From positions 250,895 through 314,894 of the forward strand of contig JACEEZ010010020.1 of NCBI GenBank assembly GCA_016584305.1: a stretch of DNA of 64,000 nucleotides, read 5' to 3'. This stretch comes from Chionoecetes opilio. Its lineage: Eukaryota; Arthropoda; Malacostraca; Decapoda; Majidae. A program made the position numbers and the translations under genes. The notes beneath the pieces are model-generated. The model was given only the letters and a program-made list of their open reading frames with translations, searched no databases and had not been told where the DNA came from. Positions 1 to 15,236 of this stretch are shown here, piece by piece. How positions within the stretch are numbered: the stretch's first letter is position 1; each line of letters starts with the position of its first letter.

Positions 1-170
1 AAAATAAGTTATATAATAAATATATATCATCAAATTTTGGAGCTCAAAGTCAGGTGGTATTGGCGTATACAACAACTACACGCAGGCTACTGTATTTTAC
101 GCCGCATAAGACGCACCTTTCTCCTCCAACAGAAGAAAAAACAAGAAAAAATATACTTTAGAGGTTGAAG

Positions 171-505
<335 letters not shown>

Positions 506-509
506 GACC

Positions 510-2436
510 CTAGTTTTTCCACACATATAAATGTATACATATTTAAAGCCTAAGGAAGGAAAATTACAAAACCTACAGGCGCTATAGGCTCTAACGTAAG
601 CAAATAAATAAACAAATTCATCAATTTCAAAATCAAAAAACATCCTTGCTCGACACAATGGCTCCAGACAACCCAAACACTTACTAAATATGATCATGTT
701 TCTTTGCAAAGCTATATAATAAATGAAAAGGTTAGAAAATTATAAAAAGTGGTGATCGTAACCTTTTTTTCTCCTTTTTTACATTTCAAAGGACTGGCCA
801 AGGGCAAAAATAAGTAACAAAAAGCCCAAGAAAATAACTACTCGATGGCCTCGCCTCCTTTGTCTCGCAATAATTACTTACTTTATACCAATACTTCCCT
901 TACAAAATAGTTACCAATTGTGATGCCAAAAATAAATAAAATCTACTACTCTTGCCCCGAGGTGAGATGTAGCAGGGAGTTCATGTTGTCTTGGCGTAAC
1001 ACACATGTATAAATAGGAATATATGGAATAATAGGAATAAATATATGTATTATAGGATGTCAACAAATATAAGGCGTGGCGCGGGAATGTATAAAGACTG
1101 AGTATACAGCGCATGTTACCTATCACCTTGTTATGTGGTACACTGATGACAGGTTAACATTGGAACCCACAGTGTATATCTAATACCAGTCATCTTGTTA
1201 ACAAACGCCAAAATAAAGAGACTGTGGTGACGTGTTTACATCAGGAAAGGTTTACGTGTGTTGTGACCCACTTCCGTCACTCGTTGTTGCGAAGGTGATG
1301 TTTCTGGTGTTTATTTTTTCCATGCTACAAAACTATGGATCAAACCTATCGCGAGAACTTAACTTCGCTTGTTTGTTTGTTTACCGTGACTGTTGATCTG
1401 ACACGCTGGGGACAAGCAAGCGAGTCACGTCAGGCTTGCTGCTCAAGAGAAAATATATTCTTAGATCCCTTGGTGCACTTTTCAACAAGAGAAATTCTGA
1501 AACGATTAATTTTTACTAAAGTTCTACAACATATATCGATATCTTTTTGTTGTTTCTGTCTTCCGTCGATATTAGTTGCCTAACTTTACGAGTTTCTTAT
1601 AACTACAAGATTAAAATCTTCGAAAACATGTCTGAAATCAACACAAGAATAATCATTGTATGAAATATGAATACACGAATACGTGTGTAGTCTGAAGTAC
1701 AACATGCGATTGTGGAGAAGAAAACAGGAAAGTTAAAGTGATTTAATTAAGTCACGTCTTCTAAATGCCAAAGTAAGATTTGACGTCAAACTCATAAGAC
1801 ACCCCCCCCCCACCCACACCCCCGTGCACACACACAACACTTCAGAATCTGCATTCATTGATCCGTCCTGGAGAGGTTTATGTCATATATTTTCATTTTT
1901 TTTAGTAAAGTAGTATACAATAAATGTTAAGCAGTGTAGCCTAAACTTTCCTAGAAGTAGATATTTCCTATTAACTTAAGTGTATTCTGATATCATTTTG
2001 GTATATTTATAAATATTTTTTTCATACCATTATCAAAACACAAATTTAAATAATCATTTAGCATATCTACGGCCCCGATATAGCACATGTGGCGACTTAG
2101 TCACTCTCTAATAATCTAAATCATTAACAACGCGAACCCACGATAGGTCCCTGCGCCGCGCCCACACCCACACCCACACCAGCACCCCCACAGGCCAGGC
2201 CACCCACAACACACAGGGTCAAGCCCCGTCCACTCCACCCACACCTGCCAACCCGCCAGACCGAACGCGGGCGGCGCCGAACGTTTCTCCTCCTCCTCTG
2301 AGTGATATATGACGTCACCGACCGTCACCGGGGCAACCTGTGACGCAGAGAAGCCGACAGCGACCTGAGTTTCCATATGGGCGCTATACACGCTCCCTTG
2401 ACCTATTTCTTACCATGTGCACGTAGCAATGAGGAC
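510..2436. other. Non-coding, no gene seen
   Basis: I see no convincing exon in this stretch. A short copy, reverse oriented, of the interspersed family seen at 6825-7015 and 55056-55130 lies at about 780-830. A C-rich and CA-rich patch lies near 1800-1840, and a GC-richer patch near 2140-2300 with no recognisable protein. Confidence 0.4.
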
Positions 2437-2438
2437 AC

Positions 2439-2875
2439 ACACACACACACACACACATATAAACACACACACGCGCATACACACACAAGCGAGTGCCCAC
2501 ACGACAGGTTATGACGCAAAAAACTTCAACGTGCGAATCTCCAGAAAGAAAAACTCAGGTTAGGAGCTACTACACCAACACACACAGGCCCCTCGAATCT
2601 ACACTGTCTTTTTTTCTCTCTAAATCCTTGAAAAGTTAAATCATTCTTTGATAATGTATGTTATAGACCCAAGGGAATGTTAATATGCCTAAATATAGTA
2701 TCCGCCTGAAGAAGTAATGAAGGGTTAGTTAGGCACGTGTGTGGAAGCCTGACGTAGGTAGCCTCAAGACTTGTTCCGGGCAAGGTAAAGAAAGAGACTA
2801 TTTCTTTACCTTGGTTCCGAGGACGCTGACTGACTCTCCCCGATTGATTCTTTCATTCCCCGACACACTTCTCCA

Positions 2876-2914
<39 letters not shown>

Positions 2915-2932
2915 CCGCACGCACGCCCGCCC
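2439..2932. repeat. (CA)n and (CACG)n microsatellites
   Basis: A CA tract lies at about 2439-2457, with a second loose CA patch to about 2490. A (CACG)n tract lies at about 2873-2932. The 220-codon frame across the (CACG)n and the following GA tract is repeat translation (HARTHART, RERERE) and is not a gene. Confidence 0.85.
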
Positions 2933-3096
2933 GCACACCCACACACACACACGCACCACACACACTCTCCTTGAGCACCACCACTCCAATACAATGCAAC
3001 TTCTCAACGCGAACCCAACCAAAACACACTACGACTCGACGGAGGTGAAAATATGCACTGTATTATTCACGATAGCGACTGTTTATTTACTTTCCA

Positions 3097-3101
<5 letters not shown>

Positions 3102-3178
<77 letters not shown>
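3102..3178. repeat. (GA)n microsatellite
   Basis: Nearly pure GA dinucleotide tract, interrupted once. Frames through it encode only Arg-Glu or Ser-Leu runs. Confidence 0.9.
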
Positions 3179-3186
<8 letters not shown>

Positions 3187-3423
3187 CTAAGGAGGTGGAG
3201 GAAGGAGGTGGGCGGCTGGCCATATTGTTAGCTAAGATATCGACCCAAGCTGAAGGGAGGTTGGAGTGGAGAGGTGGGGGTGCAGGCGAGGAGGGGGATA
3301 GAGGGGGTAGTGAAGGGAAGGGAGGGGATGAGGGCAACACATCACCCTCTCACCACCACTATATAGTACCTACACTATACCTGAGAATTATGTCACGGTA
3401 GGCTGAGGAGAATTATTATGATT

Positions 3424-3426
<3 letters not shown>

Positions 3427-3469
<43 letters not shown>

Positions 3470-3473
3470 CGAG

Positions 3474-3554
<81 letters not shown>
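3427..3554. repeat. (GA)n microsatellite
   Basis: About 128 bp of GA repeat with a few GC interruptions in its first third. Confidence 0.9.
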
Positions 3555-3557
<3 letters not shown>

Positions 3558-3841
3558 TCACACACAATAATGACATCCCTATTTTCATTTTCTTAAACAA
3601 CGCATGACGAAATGTCAGGTTAAGACAATGACATTAGTGGAATCGCAGGTATAATGAGGTCAAGCGTAATGTTCTTGATACCTCTCATAGCGAAGTTGTG
3701 GCAAGTGTTCAAGAAAAGATGTGCAATGCGGCAAGGTGGTGTTTTAAGATGTGGTGGAAATGGAAAGTGTTGGAGAATAATGTGACATGGAGTGTGATGG
3801 CATGTGATGTGACGTGGTGAATAGAGGTGTTAAAGCAACGT

Positions 3842-3960
<119 letters not shown>

Positions 3961-4269
3961 AAACTGGGACAAGGAGTATTACGTGATTGCGTCATTTCGT
4001 GAACTATAAGCGATGCAGAGAAATACTACGCAGCCTCTAATATCCAGAGAAACTTAGTGATGTGATTAGTAGAATGAAGGAGGGGTAGGTGGAAAGAGTC
4101 TTGTTCTGTGCTATCAAGGTATCTTAAATGTAGTTTGTTAGTTAGTAGTATGTAGTCGGGGAAGAGTACCCTGTTCTGAACCATGGACTCTGGTATCTAA
4201 TAAAAGTAGAGTAGAAAAAGAGAGAGTAGAGAGACTGTAGAACAATGAGATTGTATAGATGAATAATAG

Positions 4270-4311
<42 letters not shown>

Positions 4312-4362
4312 AGAGAGAAGAGAGAGAGAGGAGAGAAGAGAGAGAGAGAGAGGAGAGAGGAG

Positions 4363-4395
<33 letters not shown>
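4270..4395. repeat. Imperfect (GA)n tract
   Basis: GA repeat broken by AAG and AGG interruptions, giving sub-blocks. No coding potential. Confidence 0.85.
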
Positions 4396-4976
4396 ATCAT
4401 TTTATTTTCACCCTAAGGCATACAGTAAGAAATAAAAAAATAAATCAGCTATCTGTTCTTCCTATGTATATATTACGATGTGTCTGTGATATAAGGCAGT
4501 GTGGTGGTGAGATGCTACGATTAACCACAGTGGTACGGCATGGGGTACTATGAACTTATGCAGTACTTATAATAGGTAATAATTATATATAGAAGTTTAA
4601 GTTTATTTACAGTTAGAGGGGGGTGGGAAGATACACAAAACGGGGAGGGGGGATACTTTGGTGAAAGTAGAAATATATAATTATAAGATTGATTGATAGA
4701 TTTAATGCCAAAAAAAGGGGAAAATGTGCCAGACATCAGAGGTCATATGGCACTATGGCAAAGCATAAAAAAGGGGAGGGGTTCTAGAAAAATAGTGAAA
4801 CGGTATAGTAAGGGAAGGGTATAATTATAAGAGGAAACAAAAGTGCATAAAGATCAATGATGAGTTTAGTGTGACGGTGTAGTGGTGTGACAGATTAAAA
4901 TGAGTCGATGTGGTGGAGACGGAGGGTGTGGAGGGGGCGGCACCGTTGTGATGTGGTGCGTGATGACTCAGGTATG

Positions 4977-5659
4977 AAGGTGCGGTCACACGGACAATTT
5001 TTCTGCAATATTACAGCCGGCAACACAAACGTGGCCCAAACTCGGATATAATTGCGCTTTTTAATGAACACCAGCATGTTCGTGTTTCGACAATATTCTT
5101 GCCAGAATATTGTCACCAAATTCCCACCACAAACGCATATTATTTGACATTTATTTTTAATGCACGCTCTAATTCAATATACAGAAGCTGAAATACATAG
5201 CTACAAAGTGGCAAGAACCGATTACAAGACGAATTGTGAAGCCCTGTACACTCTTGTACGTTTTTTTAAGCGATTTGAAGGATACAAAACACCAAGAAAA
5301 TTTTAAATGAGTTATGGCTGATATACATTTTCTTTGTTGACGGTCTATTAATAACTAAAAATTTTAGGGAATACCAACTTATTATTGATCACTTTGATGT
5401 TGAATGTTGAATGTTATATGTCTGACGCACTTCCATACACAAGAATCCATTTCAATCATTTACCACCCTATTTGTGAACCAGTTTCTCCCTATTTTTCCA
5501 AAGACGCTTCTTCAGATACATCTTGAGAAGCCAAAATTGCCATTCAAACTCTTGCTACCTCTGAAAGCTCGTGTGACCAAAATACGGCAAGGTGTTGCCT
5601 TTGCTGAATAATTGCAGCCTGAATATTGACGGAAAAGTTGCTCATGTGACCGCGGCTTA
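4977..5659. mobile_element. Non-autonomous DNA transposon with long imperfect TIRs
   Basis: The left end carries GCGGTCACACGG, then a CAAT-rich stretch and a sequence like GCAATATTACAGCC. The right end is the reverse complement of the same order of motifs, with GTGACCGCGGC at the very end. The terminal similarity extends about 45 bp with mismatches. Inside lies a short fragment (about 5448-5515) of the interspersed repeat found in fuller form at 31387-31680. No transposase is present. Exact ends and target duplication are unresolved. Confidence 0.65.
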
Positions 5660-5696
5660 ACGCGTGCCTCACCATGACTATTATGGTACCTGTGGT

Positions 5697-5730
5697 CAGT
5701 GGCGTACCCAGAAAATTGAAAAAGGGGGGG

Positions 5731-5821
<91 letters not shown>

Positions 5822-5918
5822 TATATATTATATATATAATTTACTATAATTTATTCTTTGCCAAAGGGGGGACATGACCGCATACCCCACACCCACCCCA
5901 CCCCCCGGTACGCCACTG
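5697..5918. mobile_element. hAT-like MITE with an internal (AT)n tract
   Basis: A 222-bp element with 12-bp TIRs (CAGTGGCGTACC, and its complement at the right end). It is bounded by a perfect 8-bp target duplication CCTGTGGT at 5689-5696 and 5919-5926. The centre is a long AT dinucleotide tract (about 5735-5815). CAG...CTG ends with 8-bp duplications are typical of the hAT superfamily. Confidence 0.9.
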
Positions 5919-6095
5919 CCTGTGGTGGTGAAGGGGACAGACAGGCAGGCAGGGGGGAGCGGCGCCTCGTGATCTGACAGACTCCCTGACTGCATTTTGG
6001 TGCATGGAATGACTAGTGTTTATTTATTGTTATTTTTTTTTTTTTTAATAGGGGTTAGAGGACTTTGAGGGAATGTCCTGTGTTAGTGGGAGGTA

Positions 6096-6270
6096 ACTGA
6101 CTAATTGACTGACTGATGACTCGTGTGGAAAGGTTGGTAACATGTGAAACTATGGACGGTGACTATTGACTCTGGCTGACTGAGTGACTGACTTGACTCG
6201 TGACTGTTTACATACCTAGTCAAAGTACGTAACTGACTGATGATTAACTACTGAAGCATACCAGCTGACT
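6096..6270. repeat. Degenerate GACT repeats
   Basis: Recurrent GACTGACT-type words spaced irregularly. An ancient microsatellite or chance enrichment. Confidence 0.4.
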
Positions 6271-6459
6271 GACTTGCCAAGGCCACTATGTATATACAGG
6301 TAGTTACTAAGCTATGTTGACCGAGGGCGAGCCGATGTAACGTTATGAGTCACATGATGAGTAGTAGCAGAGAAGAAAGTAAACAGTGTGACGCAATGGA
6401 GTGAAGGGGAGAGATGTGGCTGCCTGGAGCGTGTCATGACGTGTTGGGGAGGGGTGTGG

Positions 6460-6572
6460 CCACAGGAGGAGGAGGGGAGAGAGGAGGGAAGGGAGGGGAA
6501 GGGAGGGGGAGGGAGGGGAAGAGAGGGGAGGGAGGGGAAGAGAGGGGAGGGAGGGGAAGGGAGGGGAGAGAA
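6460..6572. repeat. GGGAGG-type purine tract
   Basis: A strand-asymmetric run of GGGAGGGGAA-like units on the plus strand, with many G-runs able to form a quadruplex. Translated frames here are Gly/Arg/Glu only. Confidence 0.7.
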
Positions 6573-6824
6573 GAGTATGAGGGGATGGTTGAGAGGGGAT
6601 TGCGGCGCCACACTGACCTAGAGGAGCTTCCAGAGTGAGGGGAGTGAGGGAGGCAGCCACGCGGGTCTCCACGTCAACACTACTACTGACACACCGTCGC
6701 CGCACCGCCTCCCCTGGGCCTTCAGCTTCGGCGCAACACCAACGCAACACAACACTGCGGCGTCACATTACTACCGCCGACACGCTTGGCTCTCCCGCCT
6801 CACACACACACACACAGTCTTCTT

Positions 6825-7015
6825 TATATGGATTATGGATAGGCAGCTAGCGGACTTTTGTTACTTTTTTTTGCCATTGGCCAGTCCTTTGAGATTATAA
6901 AAAAAAGAAACACACTTACGCAGTTTTCTTTATATGGATTGGCAGCTAGCGGGCTTTATGCTACTTTTTTTCCCCTTGGCCAGTCCATTGAGATATAAAA
7001 AAAGAAAAGCACACA
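6825..7015. repeat. Tandem duplication of an interspersed repeat tail
   Basis: Two copies of a roughly 100-bp unit containing GGCAGCTAGCGG, a T-run, and TTGGCCAGTCC. Related single pieces occur at about 780-830 (reverse) and 55056-55130, so this is a dispersed family of unknown class. The rest of 7016-7420 shows no gene. Confidence 0.6.
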
Positions 7016-7417
7016 TAAAGACACATACATTAACTTGCGGAGTATCCAAAATTATCCAGTTCCCAAGATTAATTTACCTGACAACTAATCCAATTCAGGT
7101 TTTTTTCATTCCTTTTCATTCATTTCGGGCGTGTCAGTTTTCATTCGCCTTTCATTCCACTTCATATCCATCAATGATTTGTTTCCTACCTTTATTCCAT
7201 TCATGTAACCCATTCATCTTTTATTTAGCTATTCTTATGAACTTACAATTCAATTCAATAATCACAGAACTTTCCTCAAAAACAAGGAGGGGAAATACAC
7301 AACACGGTAAGAAACGTCGTAACACAATTCTTTTTCTTTTTTTTATTCGCCCAAAACTTATGCAACAACTTGAACACGGTGAACAAAAGAAAAAGATATG
7401 ACGCATGTGTGAAGCAA

Positions 7418-7826
<409 letters not shown>

Positions 7827-7837
7827 TGTGTACAGAT

Positions 7838-8493
7838 CACCATTACGACCGCATCATTACGACCATGAAAATAATCACTACGACCCCCACAGTATCATCA
7901 GGACCACGAAAATAGTCACCACGACCACCACAGTATCATCAGGACCACGAAAATAATCACCACGACCACCACAGTATCATTACGACCACGAAAATAATCA
8001 CCACGACCACCACAGTATCATCAGGACCACGAAAATAATCACCACGACCACCAACAGTATCATCAGGACCACGAAAATAATCACCACGACCACCACAGTA
8101 TCATCAGGACCACGAAAATAATCACCACGACCACCACAGTATCATCAGGACCACGAAAATAATCACCACGACCACCACAGTATCATTACGACCACGAAAA
8201 TAATCACCACGACCACCCCAGTATCATCAGGACCACGAAAATAATCACACGACCACTCCAGTATCATCAGTACCACGAAAATAATCACCACGACCACCAG
8301 TATCATACGACCACGAAATATCACCACGCACCCAACACGACAGAAATAATCACCACGACCACCGCAGTATCACACGACACGAAAATAATCACCACGACCA
8401 CCGCAGTATCATCACGACCACGAAAATAATCACCACGACCACCGCAGTATCATCACGACCACGAAAATAATCACCACGACCACCGCAGTATCA
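7838..8493. repeat. 41-bp minisatellite
   Basis: About 15 head-to-tail copies of a 41-bp unit. Phases marked by CAGTATCATC step by exactly 41 in the best copies. The unit includes AATCACCACGACCACC and AGGACCACGAAAA. Copies near 8230-8400 are degraded by small deletions, while the last copies share a CGCAGTATC variant, which suggests local homogenisation. Confidence 0.9.
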
Positions 8494-8499
8494 GCATTT

Positions 8500-8890
8500 A
8501 AAAGAAGAAAAAAAGGGGTAGAGAAGTAAAAATAGGTAAAATAAAAATATAGAAGAAAAAACTGGGTGGAAAATTAAAAAGAGGTTAAGTAAAGTAAAGA
8601 AAAAAAAAAAAAGAGGGTAGAAAATTAAAAGGAGGTAAAGTAAAGCAAAGAAAAGAAAAAAAAAAGGGTAGAAAATTAAAAGGAGGTAAAGTAGTAAAGT
8701 AAAGAGAGGAAGAAGAAAAAAAAGAGGGTAGAAAATTTAAGAGATAAAGTAAAGTAAAGAGAAGAAGAAAAAAACGGATAGAAAAATGAAGAGATAAAGT
8801 AAAGGTAAAGTAAAGAGGAGAAGAAAAAAAAAAAAAATAAAGGAGGGTAGCAAAGTGAAGAGGCAATATAAAAGTCAAGGTAAAGTAGGC
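8500..8890. repeat. A/G-rich minisatellite
   Basis: A series of units with AAAGTAAAG, an A-run and GGGTAGAAAATT, period roughly 55-65 bp, running straight on from the 41-bp array. Confidence 0.65.
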
Positions 8891-8987
8891 TAAAGGTAAG
8901 GTACAAGTAGGAGGAAGAGCACAGCGTCAGTACCGTCAGCCAAGCGTTCAGTGGGGAGCTAAAAGTATATAAATAGATGATAGGAGA

Positions 8988-9158
8988 TAGCAACAAAACA
9001 TACAGTGACAAAAAAGGTAGTAACAAAACATAGTGACAAAAAAGGTAGTAACAAAACATACAGTGACAAAAAAGGTAGTAACAAAACATAGTGACAAAAA
9101 AGGTAGTAACAAAACATAGTGACAAAAAAGGTAGTAACAAAACATAGTGACAAAAAAA
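8988..9158. repeat. 28-30 bp minisatellite
   Basis: About six copies of a unit built from GTAACAAAACATA and GTGACAAAAAAG. Copies alternate between a 28-bp form and a form with an extra CA. Confidence 0.85.
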
Positions 9159-9341
9159 ATCAAAGCATGCGTCCGTGGGTGGTACTTAAGATTGTGGGGG
9201 ACGAGATGACGCGGGTTGTGATGTGGGTTGTGGGTTGTAGTGGGGGAAGATGTTGGGGTGGAGAGGGGGAGCGTAGTACAAGTAAAGGGGAGGGGGAAGG
9301 AGGGGGAAGGAGAAGAAACAGCCTCTGCGACACTTTGCCAC

Positions 9342-10199
<858 letters not shown>

Positions 10200-10552
10200 C
10201 GCCACAGGTGATCCATTACACCTGTCTCATGAGCACCTGCAGTTTTCCTCCCTCAGCCACCCACGACACTCAGCACAAAGGAAGTAAGGAACAAGGTATG
10301 ATAGCTATCCTTTATACGTGTACTGTAGTATAGCCGCTGCAGTAATCATCTTCACCAAAACTATGAGCAAGAACCATGACAAACTATATTACTTAGTACT
10401 ACCAACTTATTTTATATCCCTAAGTGTGTGGGAGGGGAGGCAGAAATATGCCAGAGTTTATGTAAGTAGTACACGAGAGGAAAGGGGTCCATTCGTGCCG
10501 TAATGCTCTCATTAGGTCGGCCTAGCTCAGGTAAATTATAGAAATCCTCCCT

Positions 10553-12020
10553 CACTCTGTCTTCTTTTACCACGTCTCTGTCTTCTTTTACCACGTCTCT
10601 GTCTTCTTTCAGTCCGTCTTTTTACCACGTCTCTGTCTTCTTTTACACCTCTGTCTTCTTTACCACGTCGGTCTTCTACACCTGTGTCTTCTTTTACCAC
10701 GTGTCTCTGTCTTCTTTTACCACGTGTCTCTGTCTTCTTTTACCACGTCTGTCTTCTTTTACCACGTCTGTCTTCTTTTACCACGTCTCTGTCTTCTTTT
10801 ACCACGTCTCTGTCTTCTTTTACCACGTCTGTCTTCTTTTACCACGTCTCTGTCTTCTTTTACCACGTCTGTCTTCTTTTACCACGTCTTGTCTTCTTTT
10901 ACACACGTCTCTGTCTTCTTTACCACGTCTCTGTCTTCTTTTACCACGTCTCTGTCTTCTTTACCACGTCTGTCTTCTTTTACCACGTCTCTGTCTTTTA
11001 CCACGTCTGTCTTCTTTTACCACGTCTCTCTTTCTTTTACCACGTCTCTGTCTTCTTTTACCACGTCTGTCTTCTTTTACCACGTCTGTCTTCTTTTACC
11101 ACGTCTGTCTTCTTTTACCACGTCTCTTGTCTTCTTTTACCACGTCTCTTGTCTTCTTTTACCACGTCTCTGTCTTCTTTTACCACGTCTCTGTCTTCTT
11201 TTACCACGTCTCTGTCTTCTTTTACCACGTCTCTGTCTTCTTTTACCACGTCTGTGTCTTCTTTTACCACGTCTGTGTCTTCTTTTACCACGTCTGTGTC
11301 TTCTTTTACCACGTCTGTGTCTTCTTTTACCACGTCTCTGTCTTCTTTTACCACGTCTGTCTTCTTTTACCACGTCTGTCTTCTTTTACCACGTCTGTGT
11401 CTTCTTTTACCACGTCTCTTGTCTTCTTTTACCACGTCTGTCTTCTTTTACCACGTCTGTCTTCTTTTACCACGTCTGTCTTCTTTTACCACGTCTGTGT
11501 CTTCTTTTACCACGTCTGTCTTCTTTTACCACGTCTGTGTCTTCTTTTACCACGTCTTGTCTTCTTTTACCACGTCGTCTTGTCTTTCTTTTTACCACGC
11601 TCTGTGCTTCTTTTACCACGTCTCTTGTCTTCTTTTACCACGTCTGTCTTCTTTTAACCACGTCTCTGTCTTCTTTTACCACGTCTCTGTCTTCTTTTAC
11701 CACGTCTGTGTCTTCTTTTACCACGTCTGTGTCTTCTTTTACCACGTCTGTGTCTTCTTTTACCACGTCTCTGTCTTCTTTTACCACGTCTCTGTCTTCT
11801 TTTACCACGTCTCTGTCTTCTTTTACCACGTCTCTTCTCTTTACCACGTCTCTGTCTTCTTTTACCACGTCTCTGTCTTCTTTTACCACGTCTCTGTCTT
11901 CTTTTACCACGTCTCTGTCTTCTTTTACCACGTCTCTGTCTTCTTTTACCACGTCTCTGTCTTCTTTTACCACGTCTCTTGTCTTCTTTTACCATGTCTC
12001 TTGTCTTCTTTTACCACGTC
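10553..12020. repeat. About 1.5-kb minisatellite of a 19-21 bp unit
   Basis: About 70 copies of a unit close to CTCTGTCTTCTTTTACCACGT. Each copy carries TTACCACGT, and the length varies by indels of CT or GT. The 513-codon open frame across it arises because the unit lacks stop codons; the translation is only SSFTTS, VFFYHV or LLLPRL repeats, and the minus-strand frames are equally open (VKEDRD). There is no start context, no non-repeat domain and no codon bias, so I do not call a protein. Confidence 0.92.
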
Positions 12021-12059
12021 CCTCTCTCTTCACCACCACACTCTAACACACAACACAGC

Positions 12060-12123
12060 TCACACACACCACCCACACACACACAACACTCCACTCACAC
12101 ACACACACACACCACCACCAACA

Positions 12124-12186
<63 letters not shown>
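12060..12186. repeat. (CA)n tract
   Basis: Imperfect then pure CA repeat directly after the minisatellite. The stretch 12187-12902 is pyrimidine-rich and shows no gene. Confidence 0.85.
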
Positions 12187-12188
<2 letters not shown>

Positions 12189-12902
12189 GCTGCAGTGTGT
12201 TCGTGGCTCTGTAAACACAGTATAATTTTATGCAGTATTACTTTCTATAAAAAAAAAATATATATATTATTCTCACAATCCACGAAGTTTCCTGAAGAAG
12301 CCGTGAGTGTGTGTGTTTTAAGAACTGCTCCATGCTAACCTCTTCCCTTCCCTTCCCCCCCCTATCGTTATGGCGGGAGATAACACACCAACGCCCTTGC
12401 AATACTTACCCCCTGCCCAATTTCCCCTTTTCCTCCTCAGTCTGCAACTCTTCTTTCACTAAACTTCTAGTCCCTAACCCCTTTCTCCAGTCCCTTGCTC
12501 CCCCACCACTTCAATCTCCATCCTCTCCCCTCCCTCGGTAACCTGCCCCATCTCCTCCTTAGCAATCAGCCCCTCCCCTTCTCTTACTTAGCCCTCAACA
12601 CCTTTCATCCTTATCCTCATCCCCTTTCTATAATAGTTATTTCTTAACATTCAGCCCCTACCCCTTCTTTCAAGTACCCTCCCTCTTTATCCCTTCCTTC
12701 TCTTTATCCCTCACCTCCCCCTTCCCTTTGACAAGCCGTATCCTGCCTTCCCACTGCCTCACAAGCACGATTTTCCATCTCACCTCATCTCGATAAAATA
12801 CTTATTCAGGACCTTTGTTCTTTTGTTCTTGGCCAAGGAAATAAAAGGATTGATTGGTGTCACGATCTAAGGCGGGAAAGTACGTAGTCACACCCAACAA
12901 CC

Positions 12903-13950
<1,048 letters not shown>

Positions 13951-14269
13951 TTTAAGATGAAAAGTTGATATTTGAAAGTAATGTGTAAAGCAACAATATC
14001 AGCAATGATGACATAATGGAAGAAGTAGATCAATATAACTGTGCGATGACGGAGTGAGTGAGTGGTTGGAGAGGATGAAGGGAGAGAGACGCTTACTAGT
14101 CCCAATGGTGGTCCCTTCCTTTTTCGTCTATAGGTGTACGATCAATAATCACACACCTGTTATACGGCCATTTGAATTTACATTGCTCTTTCGGATAGGT
14201 AGAGAACGGAACTGGGGGGGGGGGGGGGTGAAGCAGCGTATGCCCTCAAGAGATACTTTTGAGAATGTA

Positions 14270-14715
14270 GATAGTTTTAAGAATAGATTTAGATAAATGA
14301 GGAATAAGTTATAGTTTTAAGAATAAGTTTAGATAGTTTAAGAATAAGTTTAGTTTTAAGAATTAGGTTTAAGAATAGATTAAGAATAAGATTAGATAGT
14401 TTTAAGAATGACTTTAGATAGTTTTAAGATTAGGTTTAGATAGTTTAACCCCTTCACGCCCAGATCTTTCCTTTGCTATATAAAATCGTATGTTGTTAGC
14501 CATAAAATTACGTAAAGTGACTAAATAAGCCAAATTAGTTAGTGGACAAGGATACTAAACAGGTCATATCTCTAAATCATTCCTAATAGTCACTAAAAAT
14601 CGTCTAAGGGTGGTCAAATTACAATGGAAGTTACGTTCAAGGCCTCAAGGGGTTAAGAATAAGTTTAGCTCGTTTTAAGAACAGGTTAATTAGCTGTAAG
14701 AATAGCTTACATACA
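14270..14715. repeat. Degenerate minisatellite split by a MITE
   Basis: Units containing AAGAATAAGTTTAGATAG lie at 14270-14444 and resume at 14657-14715. A TTAA-flanked MITE (14449-14652) interrupts them, so the tandem array is older than that insertion. Confidence 0.65.
14449..14652 (+). mobile_element. TTAA-type (piggyBac-like) MITE, copy A
   Basis: 204 bp between TTAA duplications (14445-14448, 14653-14656). Termini are CCCCTTCACGCCCAGA and the complement of CCCCTTGAGGCC. TTAA targets and CCC-starting ends fit piggyBac-derived MITEs. First of five copies in this window. Confidence 0.85.
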
Positions 14716-14890
14716 TTTATTTATAAAGATGGTAGGTTCTAAGATCTAAGTGAAGGAGGTCCTTGAGTATGCCATCTGGCCTTAGAGTCTCCTTATATCC
14801 TGATGTTTTTAAAAGAGGTATGCATGACAGTTTTACAGGAGTCTCTAGTCTGCAGTTCGGGGTCAACCTAACTACGACGCTCTGTATGCT

Positions 14891-15147
14891 TACCGTAGAT
14901 AACACTATAGTTGCCAGTCACTTGCCACTGCACTAATGTCGCCAGGCACAATATATTACGAATTTTAGCATCACTACAGACTTTTATGTGCCACTGAAGA
15001 CGCATGCACAGTAGTTTATATTATGTACATCACTACATGTCTTCAGTGGCACATAAAAGTCTGTAGTGATGCTAAAATTCGTAATATATTGTGCCTGGCA
15101 ACATTAGTGCAGTGGTAAGTGACTGGCGACTAGTGTTATCTACGGTA
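14891..15147. mobile_element. Palindromic MITE, copy 1
   Basis: A 257-bp near-palindrome. The arms, about 110 bp each, start TACCGTAGATAACAC and meet near 15010-15040. The ends fit a TA target duplication, as in Tc1/mariner MITEs. A second copy is at 28989-29249. A transcript would fold into one long hairpin. Confidence 0.85.
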
Positions 15148-15236
15148 GAGGAGTTCAATACTAGGTCAAAAAGTCAATAATAGCCCAGTGTTAGGTTATG
15201 ATGATGTACTATAGTAACTAGAATATTACCTTTTAA

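Noticed and set aside
1335..1583. 82-codon frame
   Set aside because: No domain, no splice sites, and AT-rich flanks; expected by chance in this amount of DNA.
2739..3401. 220-codon frame
   Set aside because: Built from (CACG)n and (GA)n repeats, with no recognisable domain and no splice context.
7838..8493. CRISPR-like regular array
   Set aside because: The whole 41-bp unit is repeated with no unique spacers; it is a minisatellite in a eukaryotic genome.
10684..12225. 513-codon open frame
   Set aside because: Pure translation of a 19-21 bp minisatellite, with other frames equally open and no non-repeat domain.
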